A DNA stretch of 64,000 nucleotides from JACKFB01 sp041389525 (GTDB lineage Bacteria; Myxococcota_A; UBA9042; PHBI01; JACKFB01). This document shows positions 48,401-54,028 of this stretch, in pieces (the stretch's first letter is position 1; every line of letters starts with the position of its first letter). The stretch covers positions 1 through 64,000 of the forward strand of contig JAWKRR010000031.1 in assembly GCA_041389525.1 (NCBI GenBank). Direction: 5' to 3'. The notes under the pieces are model-generated. The model made no database searches. It worked only from the letters and a program-made list of their open reading frames with translations, and had not been told where the DNA came from. The translations under genes were made by a program, and so were the position numbers.

Positions 48401-50063
48401 CCCGTGCACCGCGGATAGCTGCGACACCGACACCGGGGACTGCGTGTACGACGCGGTCGGCGACGGGGCGCCGTGCGACGCCGACAAGAGCGTCTGCACC
48501 GTCGATGACGCTTGCGTGGCGGGCATCTGCGAGGCTGGCGAGGCCGCGGACTGCGACGACGGCGAGGTCTGCACCAGCGATAGCTGCCAGGCGGCCTCGG
48601 GCTGCGTGAACTCGCCGGTGGCCGGATGCTGCGAGGCCGACCTCGACTGCGACGAGGACGCGGATCCCTGCACGCGCGCGGCCTGCGAGACCGCCACGGG
48701 GGTCTGCGGCCAGCAACCCGTCGCCGACGGAGCCGCCTGCGACGCCGACGGGTCGGTCTGCACGGAGGGTGACGCGTGCGTGGCGGGTGTGTGCACCGCG
48801 GGAGGGGCGCTCGCCTGCGACGACGGCAGCGAGTGTACCAGCGAGACCTGCGACGACGCGCTGGGCTGCGTCGTCACCGCGCTGCCAAGCTGCTGCGAGT
48901 CCGACGCCGACTGCCCGAGCGTCGCGCCCGCCTGCAAGACCTACCGCTGCGAGATCGCGAGCGGCGCGTGCCTGACCGAACCCGTCGCGGACGGGACGGC
49001 CTGCGACGCCGACAAGAGCGTCTGCACGCCGGACGACGCCTGCTCCGCCGGGCTTTGCGTCGCGGGATTCCCGGCCGCCTGCGACGACGCCCGGGTCTGC
49101 ACCACGGACACCTGCGACCCGGTCGTGGGCTGCCAGAACGCCCTGGTCGCAGGCTGCTGCGAGGCCGACAGCGACTGCGCGGAAGACGCCAACCCGTGCA
49201 CCGCGGCGGCCTGCGACCTGGCCACGGGGGCGTGCGGTCAAGCGCCGGCCGCCGACGGGACCGCCTGCGACGCCGACCAGAGCGCGTGCACCACCGGCGA
49301 CGCCTGCGCCGCCGGCACCTGCGCGCCGGGGCCAGCGCTGGCCTGCGACGACGGCGACGACTGCACCATCGACCGCTGCGACGCCCTCGCCGGCTGCCAG
49401 CACGAGGCCTCCAGCGACCCGGCCTGCACCTGCGAGCCCGCCGAGGCTACCGCCGCCTGCGACGACAGCGGCCACATCGTCTGGAGCGACGCCTGCGGAG
49501 TGGCAGGCGCGGTCGCGGTGAGCTGCGACGACGGCGACGAGGCCACCGACGACCGCTGCGACCCGGTCGCGAACGTCTGCCTCCATGTCCCCGCGGGCGC
49601 CGCGGACTGCGACGTCACCTGCGCGGGCGACTGGACCACGCGCTGCGAGGGCGACCACCTGGTCTGGCTCGACCCCTGCGGCGCGGTCGCCGGCATCGCC
49701 ACCCCCTGCGCGGTCGGCGACCCCTGCCCCGCCGCCGCCTGCGCCGCCCCGACGACCACCGAGCTCCCGGCGCGCCTCTGCCCGGCGACCCCAGTAGACG
49801 ACCTGGGCCCCGAACTCCCGCCGGACCCCGCCCCAGACCTCGCGCCAGACGCCGCGGCCGAGCCGGCGCCCGACACCGCCGCAACCCCAGACGTCGACGC
49901 GGCCGCCGACGCCACCCCGGAAGTGGAAACCGACGCCGCCAGCAACGGCCAGAGGGGCGGCTGCGGGGGCTGCAGCGGCGCCGCCCCCACCCCCTCGGAG
50001 TGGGTCGTCCTCTGCGTCCTCGCCTGTCTCTTCCTGCGCCGCCGACGCACAGCAGCCAGCTAG
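33495..50063 (+). CDS. giant 5522-aa surface protein: SBBP propeller, DUF11-like repeats, beta-helix, Cys-rich repeats, MYXO-CTERM tail
   Basis: Order by approximate residue: signal-like N-terminus 1-45; an N-terminal beta-rich domain to 245; SBBP propeller repeats 245-820 with blades like YVGGNAFDEVNAVTTDASGN; thirteen DUF11-like Ig folds 830-2525; a choice-of-anchor-U-like domain 2530-2698; a CTLRAAIEEAN motif and parallel beta-helix 2700-3500; four more DUF11-like domains to 4010; a MAM/jelly-roll-like domain 4025-4210 ending GGPGWWVDQIAVEAC; five more DUF11-like domains to 4820; Cys-rich CDDGNPCTADVCD-type repeats 4825-5370; and an Asp/Pro/Ala linker. It ends in GGCGGCSG, a hydrophobic helix and RRRR, a MYXO-CTERM-like signal. 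The ATG follows AGGAG by six bases. Likely a long fibrous adhesin or surface-layer filament. It is not closely similar to the 3136-aa protein but has the same overall plan. Confidence 0.92.
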   Translation: MVTGTERLGGLRASRLLRSRSGAARVAVVGWVLLGAMAPGATAAPVEGLTGVVENRGQAPDAVRFVGRAAGQVLFFDTRGVTHVPRAAEHSAVRLEMLGANPDPEVAAAAPLPGVVNRFRGQDPAGWQDGLARFAQVRYTAIYPGIDLVFNTAQGELKRDFLVAAGADPAEIAFRYLGASSVDRSPGGALLIDTGRAVLTEAAPVAWQVIGGAREQVAVDYAVDPEGRVSFDLGAYDPAHPLLIDPGLDFAAYVGGNAFDEVNAVTTDASGNVYIAGSTTSADLPMDGPGAAKSLQTNSLNGKTYVSTDAFVAKLSPDGALVWATYLGGKTDKFPSGICLDVDPPTDDPNYICNQLVPSPWGLGGIDVAHGLDVGSPGSLYVVGQTTSTDFPIAPIGAVVPQSKLAGRDFDPQHPGAHYASDAFYANLSKTNGGLTISTYLGGSGLDVARGVAIDDGGAVWVVGHTASADFPTTADRLQPWIGGPAGAFADDATAAFVVRMGPLLGPVTSISSRLEYATTLGGYGFDEANAVAVNDHTHEVIVVGSTSATDFGGDALNGPQYGPQASYGGGHTDGFIAVLDVDAQKATSLTYLTYFGGPGADEINDVAFDDSAGQRLVYVVGATSSPGLWSSECAANTYDNCGSDGNCDYDGQFTNYDDAFVAKLDLATPGGACGFVRYLGGQRRDLAHAVDIDTTRGDVYVTGTTWSVDFPTVAAFQPRKADGRSAGCLPSDPFDCASNSDAFFARVSPDGKDLLMASFLGGTGDAGDLDDDAGLGIAFSDTALARRAYLVGRTHSPDFPHLAAKLDQPTVIADANGYLVRVPVDVADLAVTLDVPKSVKRGADFTLTATVHNDGPEATAFALSGEVPAGFTVKSVPPGCTHDLSTAKVQCAPSTPLARGGERTYPLTLTAPDTVVQVSFEFAAAGTVRDPYTPNNTAQATTLVGGAELTIEAATCTRQRIGYKETTTCSMAAKNAGPDDATHVEAQLEIPQSGPDLLEFVAAQSSPGCVAKTAGGVLQVSCPLASTLAKGATTQPAIIKLRPAATTARDFDARVTMTVSSDALALAASAPRGNVATTVVQVRYVLVAVTAFTATPEPVGIGKPLTYSVTVENRGPGDAQNPPILMALPDPTMALLTTGTDPRCKAWQGSVHCDLGAANQNGKLAEGESLTWKFVVSAPTSQKVITSTVYTDSFNGGVAPAPDPSASRSVASHVGWADVQVSLIEFVDPASPPYKQAANATIVATLHNLTADVDADGVVVEYAAQTSALGHSGATHALFGAPTAGVYPGGPTPTCVEGPPIRCTFPKIAASPADGAATPVTMKIISAPVRAGTQTHTFRIVGATTPDPAPLNNTGSKTQPISGFDVALALSGPTDALVRGVPARFTAEQSNLGPGSTVPGGVFTVTYDPANWAWAGQVSHDQPPEVCVVPSPETGTVKCATNSAASGGLPFPFATTVFELTPKKKGPLPIVFAATGRWAADDVNRTNDRVAPFYEVLSADLSLHADPPATVEVGDTVTYKVLVQNLGKAASVAPKVIHTFPAAHLDFVGMTGATGCTQTVTGATATVVCTGMAYPAEMATAAELTIQYTATKSGTFTSTFLATDGAGAVSEDQDPSDNSGSVATKIDGPDLRIEGQTQAPANPVGSAQAVRTSFDVVNPSTKEASGAFQLTVSLSGAAGKGKIVLAEVGGVPCQLGAGPTPAVAHCLHVAGLPKAVSGSPPPKLVANVDVLGLGRGTYTMDAWLAPVKPDPDTTNNVFRPGPLTTVREGYDLSVALTVDPAKLKRGGATAPYTVTVTNSRASTADNAKLEVFYPDGRLSKMSATVSGGGACAVVEPPGLMTCDLGNLAKGQSATVTLAMNGVREGVSPVTYTAYADRPELEENKANDKATEQRQVVGANLTVSQIVWPASPIGSGKTVTLKATVKNASTAAISPATSKPVTFVHTGFGDHYRLAPGSAGSFCAQGAGKVTCQLGTMAAGAEVELSLTYLTDKPGTFIDTLEVSEPAGTVDEAPNDNQAARNDGEVTGPDLVIERVSADTEVGLGDYASVTYRVRNASTTLLAEKVKLRLTPRPGGTGALKVPAAQAVPCATLPSGVVECELGDLTAGASSADAVVQFEADKAGTVTVDAVASELTGKDMTPANNADALAILIKGPDLAATVGPTPISPATQPRNQPFTYTVTVANLSTAKALNAALAVSTDASVRFVSGTVSGGQGACKPASSGAQCELADTAVYPLTVALTLRPTRAGTFSLVATATAKDDTNPANNSAPATSFTVDGADLSVAISASAAQVISGETTDLVVEVRNAGPADADQVRLVHAFDFRHLRFVGSSPPSLCHHVAGSGQTVCQFGPLAKSALQQITLTYRGVRAGAVTSSVTVDEPGLTDPTPADTTASFSTQVRGADLGLALTDAPDPVAALGTITYQGVVTNYGPAKAENVVTRFTLPPEVNFQVSTSPDCRQTTAVSRTVDCVFSGVLPVGDSLSYTLLADAITPTTTASCSATTESDPGDDGAQPNSASVGTTITSGDPDADGVPDAVEDGAPNNGDGNGDGIRDKSQPEVSSTKTSAGDYVTLVTSAGALKAVTSQAPAQPTPAGVAFPVDAISYQIAGLAPGASVTVQVILSTGIPAWAYWKYGPEPGNATPHWYDFSFDGSTGAVATNRTTLTLTFVDGGRGDDDQTANGTITDPGAPALRRLVVDSEGGGADLAPGDGLCNAGGGACTLRAAIEEANANPDYFYIGFDVPDADGVLGVSLGGALPTVTQPLVIDGTTQPGYAGAPIVAVQGSGAWSVTAGDSALRGLSTGPLRIEGAGHVCVTDGFVDGLTIDGVPSNVVRRSVLLGPRISGGPAFANRILDCEIPAGGLVLENSSAALVRGCSIYGAFGTYGVDIVGQYATANLISGNLIGLGPDGECTSFGSDPGTNTAGAGPCTGGASLWGVRIAGGANNNLIGGELALDGNVISGNGQGGVLIVGGGYGNRVAGNLIGTDTLGLAERHAVSGTYQLSNQGPCVVVDGSSDNVIGGDSPGWGNICADRGMVVRGGDAERNVVQGNWVMLDARGDVPWVRLSLDDVLLVDGAVDTLIDENVVPTIEVTGAANGTEIRLNRIGTDSTGSVVFYADTSTPGTTRIWSRGVMIHGGASSTRVNDNVIGGSYLHGVDIWEDAGFVTLTDNKIGVDATGLSPLPNYKAGIHADSRFGGGVHDLLIADNIVAANGPAGVFAHDLDYPFSGIWLREGTARATVRDNVVGLGGDGLTPMGHQAQGIWANGAPDVLIEGNRVGANLGDGIRVDDGPGIPYPSVNAVVRKNTVGTDLLGLADLGNGGQGIHVQASSGVQIGGVGPGEGNTVAHNALSGIWIESAGTMNTARGNSAFDNGWLGLDLNFLGVDPQDGQSGSTTNSGIDYPTLTGATSGGGLVTVAGTLQHSANATYTVDLYLDAVPDPTGHGEGRTWLGAVEATTDGSGAGAFSAPVDLGGAAGAFVSATATDSVGNTSELSHYTWIDAPAVWTDLGVGLGEAAGSEKVCAGAGITYSAVVRVSGPAAADDVVLSFTYPPGVTRVQESGGPFSCTFAAPVATCTAATLAPGTYTPFFIGTATQNGLPEAAVSVTTATTDANLANNADTEQTVVGLVEFGVEVLPAGPAAVGLPVEVSARVDHGFLGGCPVPPVVTLPLPPGATFAGADPDTGSCAEAAGVVTCTLDPVAAGAETTVRVSLVPAAADEVTLTMTVGGESVTEVEPADNASSVVLTVHDAVSDLVVAHDAVAGFAGLGELFETAVTVTNKGPSPAANVVLTDTLPDLATLALGDVTATKGTCVPGLSAGGQLDGTLVCALGTLAAGEAATVRFGAAALASGLVFNEACAEAVGLEATPNDNCSTFGLSLGPVDLHPAVSGAPNPVETGSPLVVTVTLDNDGPTTAVNAGFRTTLPVTARFDGAGAGADCALGHDDALDVDLVICAVGDIPSGQSAAVELTFTPLTGPLFFATTWSQSDSYDTATFNDSTAVSVAVTPASSGSRCPVGRQLATLLPDDSETGGAGWITSSNDFCNAPDCTAAVWGLSPDAASDGDFSWHIPAIVGQSWTTNVSPAFDLSGDIVDPELVFWHRWDYPASDGGRVWLSIDGGATFIIANDWLENGPSSFPAGLAFQPGYSGQSPAWPAFERSVVDLSVRLGDPALRLGFLSGTASSSAGGPGWWVDQIAVEACVPAVVGVDADVSLALTGPGAAEVLTPLSYTVTAENAGPLDATGVSVALAVGAGLELYSPDCGEAPGGLVCALGTVAAGAARVVTLTGTATAPGSPGIAATATAAEPDPAPANNTAAVTTAVSGDHRVDLSVSVASAPAALDVGESGVVRFAVANAGPDSADVVFDAALPPGVLTADATTPSAGACSHSGGVVTCALGALAPSGSATVELTLAAIAPAAATIAASVTLADPANPPTAELQPSDNTVTVEVSVVQTAPSADLAVAVEVEPSTVLLEDASTASIAVVNLGPDAATELVVAVGISGDAVFADPTTDDPQAVCDGASGTCTIADLAPGGVWLISWAVTPASVGAATVEAAVTSATGDPVAANDSASATVTALAPVAGLSLAWTLPAGAKRHAEPFSATVTASNAGPLHAAEVSVRVTAAGVRVVEAPDGCEAGAVETICDLGTVEGSASKSLVFTLLADAPGPASLLAVGATTTPDATAADDSASAALVVLEGAADLAIAATLGTPAPAVGQPVQITFDVSHLSGDDAHAVHVFVGWPAGAASPAASSADGTCVVAADGAACDLGTLLSGGGAAVTVAYTPTSAGVQVVSGSATAATADPAPGDNVVFVSVKATLACGGSPCDDGNPCTADVCDPLAGCTSAPAPGSCNDGDPCTTADACLGGVCVGGGPVGCDDGDACTFDLCAPDTGCAHLAAPLVCDDGSACTLLDLCVAGTCTGFDALDCADDDDCTLNTCVAASGCVTTAAPGCCTAASDCDDGNPCTADSCDTDTGDCVYDAVGDGAPCDADKSVCTVDDACVAGICEAGEAADCDDGEVCTSDSCQAASGCVNSPVAGCCEADLDCDEDADPCTRAACETATGVCGQQPVADGAACDADGSVCTEGDACVAGVCTAGGALACDDGSECTSETCDDALGCVVTALPSCCESDADCPSVAPACKTYRCEIASGACLTEPVADGTACDADKSVCTPDDACSAGLCVAGFPAACDDARVCTTDTCDPVVGCQNALVAGCCEADSDCAEDANPCTAAACDLATGACGQAPAADGTACDADQSACTTGDACAAGTCAPGPALACDDGDDCTIDRCDALAGCQHEASSDPACTCEPAEATAACDDSGHIVWSDACGVAGAVAVSCDDGDEATDDRCDPVANVCLHVPAGAADCDVTCAGDWTTRCEGDHLVWLDPCGAVAGIATPCAVGDPCPAAACAAPTTTELPARLCPATPVDDLGPELPPDPAPDLAPDAAAEPAPDTAATPDVDAAADATPEVETDAASNGQRGGCGGCSGAAPTPSEWVVLCVLACLFLRRRRTAAS

Positions 50064-50161
50064 CCCGCACCGCATCTCGAGACCCGGCGCGGCGTGAGAC
50101 ACCCACCCGGAGGGGCCTGTCTCCACCGCGTGCCGCGCCTCACGCGCGGCGCGTTCCCACC

Positions 50162-50195
50162 GAGCAAGTCTCAAGTCTGTCCCCGACCCCTGGCG
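50162..50195 (+). repeat. 34-bp direct repeat, copy 2 (REP-like)
   Basis: Identical to 33294-33327. It lies 98 bases after the stop of the 5522-aa gene and about 120 bases before the next lipoprotein start, so the two copies bracket the giant gene. Flanking bases are not shared beyond the repeat. Confidence 0.85.
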
Positions 50196-50312
50196 ACCGC
50201 CGCCGGAGTACACGCGGGCGGCCGGGCTCCGTTGCGCTGCGGCCGAGACCCGTGCGACAGTCGACGCTTCCCGCCGCTCGCCCGGACCGGCCGCAGCCTA
50301 GTGAGCCCACTC

Positions 50313-51551
50313 ATGCCCTCGTTCCACCTCGCCCGCGTCGTCGCGCTCGCCGCGCCGGCCGCCCTCCTCGCAGCGTGTCTGGCGCCCGGCAGCGCGACCG
50401 AGAGCCTCGCCTGCGCGACCGACACGGACTGCGCAAAGGGCCTCCGCTGCCTCACCCACTACTGGATCTGCGTGGACGCGAGCATCGAGGCGCCCGACCC
50501 AGGTGACCCGGGGTCGCTTCAGCCCGTCCCAATCGCCGGAGACCTCCTGACGACCCGCGGCGCGCTGCCCTTCGGTTACGTCGACGCCGTCTACGCGCCG
50601 GGCTTCGAGCGAATCTTCCTTAGCTACGGCGCCGAGGGCGTCGTGCGGGTCTTCGATATCGCGTCGAAGAAGGTCACGACCCTGGATCTCGGCCACATCC
50701 CGTCGCGCATGACCTGGGACGCCCTCCACTCGCGGGTCCTCGTGGCGCTGGTGGTCGCAGGCTTCTCCGAGCCCGAGCGGGACGACACGCCGCACGGCTT
50801 CGTGGTCGCCATCGACCCGGCCGCCCTCACCGCGTCCGAGCGCGTCTGGGTGCCGCGTACGCCAGCCCGCGTCCTGCCCTCCGTCGACCGGGCCGTCGTC
50901 CACGTCGCGTCTAAGATGAGGGACCAAGCCGACATCGTGACGCTCGACCTCGACTCGGGCGACTGGCTCGATGGGGAGACCGTGTGGGACATGGAGCTGG
51001 CCTTCGTCCCCCACACCAGCGGGCGCCGAGCCTACGGAGCGCCCGTCGCCACCTGGAGAGACGAGCTGGTCCGCGTCGACCTGTCCGCCGAGGGCGTCGT
51101 CGGGACGAGCGAGCGCGAGCTGCCGCGCGACCGAAGCACCTGCGGCGACCTGCGCGTGTCGGCCGAGGGAAGCACCCTCATCGCGCGCTGCGGGGACGTC
51201 CTCGCGTCCGGCCCAGCGATCGAGACCGACATGACCTGGGTCGCCAACCTCGGGGCCTCTTGGATCGACCTGAGCTTCGGCACCGACGGCGCGTTCGCCT
51301 ACCTGCTCTTCGACCAGTTCGCCGGCGACGAACCCGACGCCCTGCGCGGCTCCGACGGCCTCGGCATCGTCGACATGAGCCTGCCGCGCATGACCTTCAG
51401 CCACACGCTCCACCAGCCCGCCCGCCGCCTCTTCGCCCGCGACGACGACCTCCTGGTGGTCCTCGACCAGCTCACCCTGCCACCGAGCACGGAGATCCTG
51501 AGCTTGCCCCTCGACCACCTCGGAGCTTCAGCGCCCACCAGCGCGCGCTGA
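50313..51551 (+). CDS. lipoprotein, possible beta-propeller
   Basis: A 412-aa exported lipoprotein with signal HLARVVALAAPAALLAAC. After the lipobox comes a short Cys pair region (CATDTDCAKGLRCLTHYWIC) of the kind seen in Myxococcota lipoproteins, then a run of beta-strand repeats (VVRVFDIASKKVTTLDLG, HGFVVAIDPAALTASERVW, DIVTLDLDSGDWLDGE) that suggest a YncE-like propeller. Function is unknown; it presumably binds a ligand or partner in the periplasm or at the surface. The ATG at 50313 is preferred; a GTG 12 bases upstream is possible. It follows the giant surface protein gene, so a partnership is conceivable. Confidence 0.75.
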   Translation: MPSFHLARVVALAAPAALLAACLAPGSATESLACATDTDCAKGLRCLTHYWICVDASIEAPDPGDPGSLQPVPIAGDLLTTRGALPFGYVDAVYAPGFERIFLSYGAEGVVRVFDIASKKVTTLDLGHIPSRMTWDALHSRVLVALVVAGFSEPERDDTPHGFVVAIDPAALTASERVWVPRTPARVLPSVDRAVVHVASKMRDQADIVTLDLDSGDWLDGETVWDMELAFVPHTSGRRAYGAPVATWRDELVRVDLSAEGVVGTSERELPRDRSTCGDLRVSAEGSTLIARCGDVLASGPAIETDMTWVANLGASWIDLSFGTDGAFAYLLFDQFAGDEPDALRGSDGLGIVDMSLPRMTFSHTLHQPARRLFARDDDLLVVLDQLTLPPSTEILSLPLDHLGASAPTSAR

Positions 51552-51722
51552 GTCGGCTCTGGCGTGAGACAGCGGAGCGCCCGCGGGCGAGCGGTGTCGG
51601 CACGCCGCGCGTCAAGCCTGAGCGTGGGGGACTTCCGCGGTCTGGTGCCGATCCGCGTTGGATTTGCGCCGCGCCTCACATGCGTCTAGGGTCCGCGAGT
51701 CCACGCCACACGGAGCCTCGCC

Positions 51723-52514
51723 ATGCGCGCCCTTCTGATCACACTCGTCCTGTTCGTCGCTGTCGGCTGCGATTCCTCCACGATCACCACCGACGCCGAC
51801 GCCACGCCCGACGCGACGAGCGACGTGACGGCAGACACGACGCCTGACGCGACGCCCGATGCCACTCCGGACGCGACGCCCGATGCCACTCCGGACGCGA
51901 CGCCTGACGCGACGCCCGATGCCACTCCGGACGCGACGCCCGACGCCACGCCCGACGCCACTCCGGACGCCACGCCGGACGCCACCCCCGACGCCACCTC
52001 GACCTGCCCCGCTCGCGCCGCCACGCTTGGGGTCCAGCTCGACCGCCAGGACGTCGTCATCGAGGCGGTCCGCTTCAGCCCCACCAGCCCCGTGGCCGTG
52101 CTGCGCAACGGCACTGACGCCGCCGTGACCATCACCACCGCGTGGCGTTGGTGCAGCCGCCCGCTCTACGGCCCCGTGGTCGCCGAAGACGTGGTCATCG
52201 GCGCGAACGAGTCGCTGACGGTCACCGTCCCCTTCCCCCTCGGCGCGGTCGACGAGCTGGCCCTGTACAACAACAGCTCCTACGGCAGCAGCAACGCCAT
52301 CCGCGCGTTCGTCGCCTGGGGCGCGGCTCCCCCGGCCCCCGTGACCGGCCTGACCCGCGTCGACGTCGCCACCACCGCCGGCATCTGGGACGGGATCTTG
52401 GAGTTCGTCCCGATCGCGGCCGGCGACGGCGCCATCCTGGCCAACGACAGCGGCCTGCTGCTCGCCTTCCCGGGCGCCTTCAGCAGCATCGCCGCCTCCT
52501 GCCCCCTGCAGTAG
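51723..52514 (+). CDS. small lipoprotein with long ATPD repeat linker
   Basis: A 263-aa lipoprotein with signal ALLITLVLFVAVGC and lipobox Cys. A linker of about 15 Ala-Thr-Pro-Asp units (residues ~38-95) follows, and then a compact ~165-aa beta-rich domain starting STCPARAATLGVQL. The linker probably holds the domain away from the membrane. No enzymatic motif was seen. The ATG has GGAG seven bases upstream. The linker DNA is internally repetitive, so its length may vary between strains. Confidence 0.75.
   Translation: MRALLITLVLFVAVGCDSSTITTDADATPDATSDVTADTTPDATPDATPDATPDATPDATPDATPDATPDATPDATPDATPDATPDATPDATSTCPARAATLGVQLDRQDVVIEAVRFSPTSPVAVLRNGTDAAVTITTAWRWCSRPLYGPVVAEDVVIGANESLTVTVPFPLGAVDELALYNNSSYGSSNAIRAFVAWGAAPPAPVTGLTRVDVATTAGIWDGILEFVPIAAGDGAILANDSGLLLAFPGAFSSIAASCPLQ
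51838..51996 (+). repeat. minisatellite encoding the ATPD linker
   Basis: A low-complexity tract built on 12-base units of the GACGCGACGCCC / GATGCCACTCCG kind. Bases 51841-51880 recur exactly 60 bases later at 51901-51940, showing duplication by slippage. It lies wholly in frame within the lipoprotein gene. Confidence 0.85.
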
Positions 52515-52554
52515 CGAGCCAGCCGCACCCTCCGGTGACCTTCGGGCCGCCCCC

Positions 52555-53003
52555 TCACGCCGAGCGCGCGACGGGGGCGACGCTCGCCGGGCGGGCGCCC
52601 GTGGACGCCGGGACACAGTCGAGGCCCACCAAGGTCGCGCGGACGGCGTCTTCCCACGGGGTGTGCGGCTCGGCCCCAAGGAAGGCGGTGAGCCGGCGGT
52701 TGTCCAGCCGCAGCGGCACGCGCCACAGGTAGCGCATCTCGCGCAGCTCGCGAAACAGCGTCACGAACGGCGACAGCGCGGTGACGAGCGGCCACGGGAA
52801 CCCCTTGCGCCGCGGTTTCACCCCGCCGGCCGCGGTCACGACGGCGTCGATGGCTTCGTAGATGCGCTCGCCCTTCGGGTCCCAGTGCCCGCCCATATGA
52901 AAGCGCGCGAAGGGCTCGAGCTCCGCCGCGCGTTCGAGCAGCTGCGCGATGGTCTCGGCCACGTCCGGCAGGTACGCCCACTGGTGCCCCACGCCCGAGC
53001 GCC
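52555..53003 (-). pseudogene. C-terminal remnant of an NAD-dependent epimerase/dehydratase-like protein
   Basis: About 150 residues resemble the C-terminal half of NAD(P)-binding sugar-nucleotide epimerase-like proteins: HQWAYLPDVAETIAQLLE, FHMGGHWDPKGERIYEAI, FRELREMRYLWRVPLRLDNR, then LGAEPHTPWEDAVRATLVGL. The Rossmann nucleotide-binding half is missing. Upstream the reading frame passes into the 34-bp repeat array at 53023-53147, which also reads as a repeated YGVRHPRYAL peptide and is not epimerase sequence. The gene was therefore cut off at, or by, the repeats. No proper start is visible, and the remnant should be non-functional. Confidence 0.75.
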
Positions 53004-53022
53004 CCGGCCGCGTCACCGACTT

Positions 53023-53147
53023 GAGTGCGTACCGTGGGTGCCTGACACCGTACTCCCTGCGCGTCGGCGCGATCGTCTGAAGTGCGTACCGCGGGTGCCT
53101 GACGCCGTACTCGAAGTGCGTACCGCGGGTGCCTGACGCCGTACTCC
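53023..53147. repeat. array of three 34-bp dispersed repeats
   Basis: Three copies at 53023-53056, 53079-53112 and 53113-53147; the last two abut exactly. The core is CGTACCGCGGGTGCCTGACG; copy 1 has two changes. Related single copies occur at 61739-61772 and, shortened, at 57380-57401. There is no unique spacer structure like CRISPR. The array sits where the epimerase remnant loses its homology and six bases before the stop of the TonB gene. Confidence 0.88.
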
Positions 53148-53152
53148 ACACG

Positions 53153-54028
53153 TCAGTTTAGTCGGAATTGGCAAATCCAGCGCACGCGTGACGCCACGGC
53201 TAGGCCATCGACGCGCGCTGCGCGAAAGCGTAGCTGCTTCGCGGCGGCCAAGGCGGCGCGATCGAAGTCGGCGCCTGCGGGGCGAACCAGCTTGGCATCT
53301 CGCACCCGCCCTTCGGCTGTCACCGTGAGCATGAGCGTCACGTCCGCCTCGATGCCGTCCTCGGCCGCCGCCACCGGGTAGCGTGGTTGGGCGTCGGACA
53401 CCAAGCTAGGCGGTTCGTCGGCCATGTCTGCGTCGATCGGGGCTGCGTTGGACCGCGCCCCTTCGTCGCGTGTCCCCCGCGCCGCGTTCCGAGAAACCGA
53501 GGCCGTGTGGACGCCACCCGAGTCCCCTGCGCCGCCCGAGGCTTCCGCCACCGGGACCTTCGCCATCGCCCGCTCGGACGGCGCCGCGCCGGCATCGTCG
53601 GGCGCCGCGACGGGCTCAGGCCGGGGCGACGGTCGCCTCGGCTCGCGAGCTTTCGCGGGGCGCGGCGACTCCCTGCGTGCGGAGGCTACCTCGACCTGCG
53701 GGGGCGTCGGCCCCGCCTCCACCGTGACCAGCTCGGCTGGCGCGAGTGGCGGGCGAGGCGCGGGCGGCACGTCCGCACGAGGCTCCACCGCCTCCTGCCG
53801 GGGCACCGCCTCCGCATCCGGCCGCGACGCCCGCTCGAAGCTCTGCCCGGCCCGAAAGGCCACGGCCGCGGACACGACCGGGACCGCCCTCCCGCTCGGG
53901 CGCAGCTCGGTTACCCCGCCACCCGCGTCCCCCGAAACCACCAGCGGCGCGCCAACGACGAAGGCCGTGTGCAGTGCAGCCGACAGCGCGAGCGCCCCGA
54001 CCAACAGATCGCCGAATACGCGCCTCAT
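53153..54028 (-). CDS. tonB: TonB-family protein
   Basis: A 291-aa energy-transducing protein. Residues ~5-30 form a single N-terminal membrane helix (LLVGALALSAALHTAFVVG), residues ~60-195 are a Pro/Ala/Arg-rich periplasmic spanner, and the last ~85 residues are a TonB C-terminal domain (PRYPVAAAEDGIEADVTLML, then TVTAEGRVRDAKLVRPAGAD and FDRAALAAAKQLRFRAARVDG). It should couple inner-membrane ExbBD energy to the receptor encoded directly upstream, although no exbBD genes are in the window. ATG 54028 overlaps the receptor stop by one base (TGATG), so the pair is translationally coupled and probably dedicated. Confidence 0.88.
   Translation of the reverse strand: MRRVFGDLLVGALALSAALHTAFVVGAPLVVSGDAGGGVTELRPSGRAVPVVSAAVAFRAGQSFERASRPDAEAVPRQEAVEPRADVPPAPRPPLAPAELVTVEAGPTPPQVEVASARRESPRPAKAREPRRPSPRPEPVAAPDDAGAAPSERAMAKVPVAEASGGAGDSGGVHTASVSRNAARGTRDEGARSNAAPIDADMADEPPSLVSDAQPRYPVAAAEDGIEADVTLMLTVTAEGRVRDAKLVRPAGADFDRAALAAAKQLRFRAARVDGLAVASRVRWICQFRLN

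Noticed and set aside
53079..53147. Possible CRISPR array
   Set aside because: Only three repeats, two abutting with no spacer, and no cas genes; they are dispersed repeats.
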